From: Methanothrix harundinacea 6Ac
Lineage (GTDB): Archaea > Halobacteriota > Methanosarcinia > Methanotrichales > Methanotrichaceae
NCBI RefSeq assembly: GCF_000235565.1
Contig: NC_017527.1
Location: 558,001-622,000, forward strand
Direction: 5' to 3'
DNA length: 64,000 nucleotides
Shown here: positions 60,417 to 64,000 of the stretch, in pieces
Layout: each line of letters opens with the position of its first letter
Numbering within the stretch: position 1 is the stretch's first letter
The notes under the pieces: model-generated
Told to the model about the DNA's origin: nothing
Seen by the model: the letters and a program-made list of their open reading frames with translations, nothing else
The model's database searches: none
Translations under genes and position numbers: made by a program

Positions 60417-61304
60417 ATGGGCGAAAATAATACCTGCTTTGTTATTGCTCCAATCGGAAGTCCAAACTCTGACATCCGAAAGAGGTCTGATAAAATCCTA
60501 AGGTATGTTATACAACCTGCAGCTGAGCAACTTGGTTTCGAGGCTATAAGGGCTGATAAGATTTCAGAGCCGGGAATCATAACTTCTCAAATGATTCAAC
60601 ATATAATTGGAGATCCGATGGTTGTTGCGGATCTAACAGGCTGGAATCCTAACGTATTTTATGAATTGGCTATTCGTCATGCACTTAGAAAACCATATGT
60701 TCAAATTATTCGGAGAGGCGAACATCTACCGTTTGATGTATCCTCTGTTCGTACAGTTGAAGTAGATATAACTGATTTGGACGATGTTGAGGCAGCAAAA
60801 AATGAAATATGTCGTCAGATGAGATCGATGATGAAAAATGAAATTGAAATAGACAGTCCGATATCTGTTGCAATCGACTTAGAAGTCCTTCGTCTTAGTG
60901 GTAATCCCGAAAAGAGGCAAATTGCAGATGTGCTTTCTTCGATCAATGAATTAAGACAAGAAATACAAAAGCTTGGGAATAGGTTAACTGATCCAAAGTC
61001 GCTTATGCCTCCTTCTTATATTAAAGAAGTATTATTAAAGGAAGTTGGGCTATTCGAAGATTCGATAACACCCATGAAAAATAAATATATAATTAATAAT
61101 AAAATAAATAAAACATTAGACCAGCTTAAAAACCACCTTTTAAGTGTGGATAATTCGAATAAGCTTGATTTTGATTGGCTTAAAAAAGCACAAAATCTCG
61201 TCTCAGAATTGGATATTGATATTAAAAATTATATGACCTCTCTCGATTTTTACTCGCAATGCAACATCTTAGATTTCTTTGTTAAAGATGATGCGACCGA
61301 ATAA
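60417..61304 (+). CDS. Nucleoside deoxyribosyltransferase/TIR-like effector
   Basis: Protein of 295 residues. Residues 5-135 match the pattern of a domain found in many bacterial and archaeal conflict systems: CFVIAPIGSPNSDIRKRSDKI, EAIRADKISEPGIITSQMIQ, VVADLTGWNPNVFYELAIRHAL (Asp and catalytic-type Glu) and GEHLPFDVSS. Related nucleoside deoxyribosyltransferase-like folds cleave nucleosides, nucleotides or NAD. The rest is a coiled segment (SINELRQEIQKLGNRL) and a helical C-terminus (150-295), perhaps for oligomerisation or sensing. Low GC and divergence from the 449-residue gene suggest a transferred module. Enzymatic activity is inferred. Confidence 0.65.
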   Translation: MGENNTCFVIAPIGSPNSDIRKRSDKILRYVIQPAAEQLGFEAIRADKISEPGIITSQMIQHIIGDPMVVADLTGWNPNVFYELAIRHALRKPYVQIIRRGEHLPFDVSSVRTVEVDITDLDDVEAAKNEICRQMRSMMKNEIEIDSPISVAIDLEVLRLSGNPEKRQIADVLSSINELRQEIQKLGNRLTDPKSLMPPSYIKEVLLKEVGLFEDSITPMKNKYIINNKINKTLDQLKNHLLSVDNSNKLDFDWLKKAQNLVSELDIDIKNYMTSLDFYSQCNILDFFVKDDATE

Positions 61305-61477
61305 TTGCCTTGTCAAGTTGTGCGACGCACCTGCAGCAGAGCTGTGGGGTATTCGATAAAAATAACTCGCTCAGCAGAGAGCTTGTATTTGGAGACAAGA
61401 GCAAGAGCGCCATCAGCAGATTGCGGCACTATTCCAATTTTAGAGTTATATACTTCATGATCTTTCGGGCGGAGGCC

Positions 61478-61973
61478 TCAGCACACCTCCGCCCCTTCCT
61501 CCTCCGCTTCCTCGCCCTCGGCGCCCTCCAGCTTCTCCAGCACCGGCCTCGTGGAGACCGAGTTCATCGAGAGGCCCAGCTCCTCCGGGCCGAGGCCCAG
61601 GGCGAGCCCCGCCATCTGGGTGACGTATAAGACGGGCAGATTGATCTCCTCGCCGAACTTCTTCTCCAGAAGCGGCTGGTTGGCGTCCAGCATCAGGTGG
61701 CATAAGGGGCACAGCGCGACGACGAAGTCTGCGCCTGACTCCTTGGCGTTTCTCAGGATTCGGATGAGGGTCTCGGCGGCGCCCTCCTCCTCGGGCATGA
61801 AGATGGGGCCGCAGCGGCACTTCATCTTCAACCTGAAGTCGGTGGGCTCCGCGCCGAGGGTCCGGATGAGGTCTTCGAGGATCGAGGGGTTCTCGGGGCT
61901 GTCGATCCCCCCGCCGGGCCTCGTCAGGAGGCAGCCGTAGTAGGGGGCGGCCTTGAGGCCTGCCAGGGGCCTG
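61478..61973 (-). pseudogene. C-terminal half of hdrB, decayed copy
   Basis: Residues from RPLAGLKAAPYYGCLLTRPG to GAEVC are about 90% like the C-terminal half of the intact hdrB at 62647-63534, at a constant offset of 1169 bases. The N-terminal half, with its own CCG motif, is absent; homology breaks at about 61973. In the remaining second cluster motif one Cys is replaced (KCRCG versus KCCCG), consistent with decay. The frame is still open, so it could be translated from internal starts (for example a TTG at 61831). Confidence 0.8.
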
Positions 61974-62065
61974 GATGTGGTGGGGGCGATGACGTCTCGG
62001 CCGTTTGCCGATCAATAAAAAGTGAGATTGGGCTTTGTAATCGAATGCCCCTTCAGAAATCAAAC

Positions 62066-62287
62066 TTAAACGGCCTCTACCCGAACCTTCCCTATGAAAA
62101 GGTTCTCTTCGATGGGGGCCGCCACCTCTTCCTCCTTCAAGGCCATGAGGTGAGCCTCGACGGCCTCCTTGGTGTTGCTCAGGGTTTCATCGATCGTCTC
62201 ACCTTGAGAGTAACATCCCGGAAGCGCAGGAACTTCGGACCAGTAGCCCCCTTCTTCCGCTTGGTGTATCAAAATCGTATATTCCAA
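62066..62287 (-). CDS. hicB: HicB-type antitoxin
   Basis: Protein of 73 residues with the partial RNase H-like fold of HicB antitoxins: YTILIHQAEEGGYWSEVPALPGCYSQGETIDETLSNTKEAVEAHL. There is no C-terminal DNA-binding domain in this short form. It begins at a TTG with a GGTGAT site and follows hicA by 6 bases. Confidence 0.9.
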   Translation of the reverse strand: MEYTILIHQAEEGGYWSEVPALPGCYSQGETIDETLSNTKEAVEAHLMALKEEEVAAPIEENLFIGKVRVEAV

Positions 62288-62293
62288 GATCCA

Positions 62294-62518
62294 TCACCCC
62301 TTCAAGAGCGCGATAAACTCGTCATCATCCAGCCCGGCCTTTTTTATGGCAGACTTGAGAAGGCCTATCTTCAGATCGCCGGAGATGGGAATGGTGACGA
62401 TCTGACCGTTTGGCATCTTGATATTAACGTGATCGCCTTTGCCGCGGCCCACAACTCCGCCCGCCTTGACAAAGGCTTTGACGGCGTCTTTGCCAGTCAC
62501 ACTCCGAAGTCTGCTCAC
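62294..62518 (-). CDS. hicA: HicA-type mRNA interferase toxin
   Basis: Double-stranded RNA-binding-like toxin of 74 residues that cleaves mRNA when free. The catalytic His lies in GKGDHVNIKMPNG, followed by TIPISGDLKIGLLKSAIKKAGL, the HicA signature. The gene starts with GTG and precedes hicB, the usual order. It sits between the intact and decayed hdrB copies, and its insertion may relate to the break. Confidence 0.88.
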   Translation of the reverse strand: MSRLRSVTGKDAVKAFVKAGGVVGRGKGDHVNIKMPNGQIVTIPISGDLKIGLLKSAIKKAGLDDDEFIALLKG

Positions 62519-62646
62519 AACAAGTCCACCTTTGAACTGCCCAAAACCAGATTAAATCTTTAAGACCTTTTTATACATGTATCTTTCGGGAAATATCCTA
62601 CCGAACATCCCAGATAAAAATCCCTCCCGAAACTCGGGCGGCGGCC

Positions 62647-63534
62647 TCAGCAGACCTCCGCCCCCTCCTCCTCAGCTTTCTTCCCCTCGATCTTCTCCAG
62701 CTTCTCCAGCACCGGCCTCGTCGATACGGAGTTCATCGATAGGCCCAGCTCTTCTGGGCCTAGGCCGAGGGCGAGCCCCGCCATCTGGGTGACGTATAAT
62801 ACGGGGAGGCTGATCTCTTCGCCGAACTTCTTCTCCAGGAGCGGCTGGTTGGCGTCCAGCATCAGGTGGCATAGCGGGCATAGCGCGACTACGAAGTCGG
62901 CGCCGGAGGCCCTGGCGTTCCGGAGGATCCGGATGAGGGTCTCGGCGGCCGCCTCTTCCTCGGGCATGAAGATGGGGCCGCAGCAGCACTTCATCTTTAA
63001 TCTGAAGTCCGTAGGCTCCGCTCCCAGGGTCCGGATCAGGTCTTCGAGGATCGAGGGGTTCTCGGGGCTGTCGATCCCCCCGCCGGGCCTCGTCAGGAGG
63101 CAGCCGTAGTAGGGGGCGGCCTTCAGGCCGGCGAGGGGCCGGACGACCAGGTCTTCTGGGTCCTCAGCCTCGGCGAGGGCTTTCGTGATCATCTCGATGA
63201 CGTGGAGGACCTCCTTTTCTTCCTCGTACTTCTTCTCCAGGGCCTCGTTCACCCGCTCCCTCAGTTTTCGGTCCTTCAGGCGGATCATCGCCGCCCGGAG
63301 CCTGCTGTAGCAGATGGAGCAGGAGGCCATCACTGGAAGCTCCGTCCTCACCAGGTTTCGCGCCGCCAGGGCCGTCGAGACGACCTCGTTCGAGACGTGG
63401 GTGGCGCCGCAGCAGTTCCAGTCGTCGATCTCCGATAGCTCTATGCCGAGGGCTCGGGAGACCGCCAGGGTCGATATCTCGTACTCCCTCCCCGTCGACC
63501 GGGCGACGCATCCGGGGTAGTAGGCGAGCTTCAT
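62647..63534 (-). CDS. hdrB: CoB-CoM heterodisulfide reductase subunit B
   Basis: Catalytic subunit with noncubane [4Fe-4S] clusters, reducing CoM-S-S-CoB. The 295 residues have both CCG domains: first C9, C41-C42-G, C72-SI-C75; second near C144, KCCCG and CPLC. The C-terminal tail (EGKKAEEEGAEVC) is Glu-rich. The start overlaps the hdrC stop by four bases (ATGA). HdrA is not in the window. It may be a soluble HdrABC component or an HdrB2-type paralogue. Confidence 0.93.
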   Translation of the reverse strand: MKLAYYPGCVARSTGREYEISTLAVSRALGIELSEIDDWNCCGATHVSNEVVSTALAARNLVRTELPVMASCSICYSRLRAAMIRLKDRKLRERVNEALEKKYEEEKEVLHVIEMITKALAEAEDPEDLVVRPLAGLKAAPYYGCLLTRPGGGIDSPENPSILEDLIRTLGAEPTDFRLKMKCCCGPIFMPEEEAAAETLIRILRNARASGADFVVALCPLCHLMLDANQPLLEKKFGEEISLPVLYVTQMAGLALGLGPEELGLSMNSVSTRPVLEKLEKIEGKKAEEEGAEVC

Positions 63535-64000
63535 TTTTCTCCCTCCTCTTTTTCTCCGGCCTTCTCAGACTTTCCTTCTTTCCTCCCGTCGTCGCCGAGA
63601 AGCTCGAAGATCCGCCTCATCTCCTCCGTCCCCTCGATCCTCTCCCCCCTCGCCGCCTCAAAGCCGAGCTCGATCTTCCCCTTGGGGACGAGCTCTGCGC
63701 CGAAGGCCATGATCTGCGCCGCCGAGCTGGGGCTACGGATCATGTACTCCGCCGACAGCAGGAACTCCGATATCCTCCCATAGTCGCGGATCTGGCGGGC
63801 GAAGATCCCCTCGAAGACCGAGTCCTTGCACTTCAAGCCCTCCTCCTCGTAGATCGTCTTGAGGGCGGCGACGACCGCCATCGGCCTGATCTTCCTCGGG
63901 CAGCGGACGGTGCAGAGGAGGCAGGAGGTGCAGAGCCATATCGACCTGCTCGCCATGGCAGCAGCCTTCTCCCCTTCGAGGACCAGCTTTACGAGCTTTC
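63531..64000 (-). CDS. hdrC: CoB-CoM heterodisulfide reductase subunit C, 5' end outside the window
   Basis: Ferredoxin-type subunit passing electrons to HdrB. The frame is open to the window edge, and only the second cluster motif (C-TS-C-LL-C-TVR-CP) is visible in SIWLCTSCLLCTVRCPRKIRP; the first motif should lie beyond 64000. The ATG at 63956 is thus internal. After YEEEGLKCKDSVFEGIFARQI and AAQIMAFGAELVPKGKIELG there is an acidic, Lys-rich C-terminal tail. Confidence 0.9.
   Translation of the reverse strand, partial: KLVKLVLEGEKAAAMASRSIWLCTSCLLCTVRCPRKIRPMAVVAALKTIYEEEGLKCKDSVFEGIFARQIRDYGRISEFLLSAEYMIRSPSSAAQIMAFGAELVPKGKIELGFEAARGERIEGTEEMRRIFELLGDDGRKEGKSEKAGEKEEGEK

Overview
The window is archaeal and most consistent with a high-GC methanogen of the Methanotrichales (Methanothrix/Methanocrinis-like). 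Evidence: ribosomal protein S6e, NrpR-type nitrogen regulator, archaeal class I CCA enzyme, PurP, archease with RtcB, a geranylgeranyl-reductase-family flavoprotein, a small Dsr-like protein, a two-domain S-layer protein with a PGF-CTERM tail, HdrC/HdrB, and TATA-like boxes with frequent GGTG/GGAG ribosome binding sites. The genus is inferred from gene content, not from a database match.

Layout. 1-12.3 kb is mainly housekeeping: nrpR (cut by the left edge), a PEGA membrane protein, rps6e, an MgtE/SLC41-type transporter, a solute symporter translationally coupled to a GGR-family reductase, ilvD, thpR-cca and a histone-deacetylase-like enzyme. A 660-bp AT-rich gap leads into the S-layer gene (13-15.1 kb). 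An AmmeMemoRadiSam radical SAM enzyme and a ThiC-family protein follow, then a small redox cluster (Dsr-like protein, DUF166 protein, HxlR regulator; 17.8-19.9 kb). 19.9-37 kb is a block of secreted and surface genes: a small secreted protein, a 1.8-kresidue DUF11/SpaA-like adhesin, a PKD protein, a Cys-rich secreted protein, a NodB-like protein, two tandem beta-helix proteins, a pentapeptide solenoid, a transglutaminase-like protein and a membrane-anchored Ig/FN3-like protein.

37-54.4 kb returns to metabolism: a YfcE-type phosphoesterase coupled to a tandem-SIS protein, purP divergent from a HisB-like protein that lacks metal ligands, two small secreted proteins, and an operon of cupin regulator, acyl-CoA synthetase fused to a ferredoxin, and 2-oxoacid:ferredoxin oxidoreductase subunits. 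Next are archease-rtcB-trmJ, two RDD membrane proteins, an Sm-like small protein, a second nearly identical DUF166 gene and an M20C dipeptidase.

54.4-62.6 kb is accessory and mosaic: a truncated NHL protein, a low-GC pentapeptide/membrane gene flanked by 55-bp direct repeats, a methyltransferase, a Fic protein, a low-GC divergent pair (hypothetical, possibly PIN-like, and a nucleoside-deoxyribosyltransferase/TIR-like protein), a decayed half copy of hdrB and a HicAB-type toxin-antitoxin. The window ends in an hdrC-hdrB operon cut by the right edge.

The strongest leads are the acyl-CoA synthetase-ferredoxin fusion beside an oxidoreductase with no separate ferredoxin gene, suggesting coupled activation and reductive carboxylation of branched or aryl acids, and the low-GC divergent pair at 58.9-61.3 kb as a candidate undescribed conflict or defence module.
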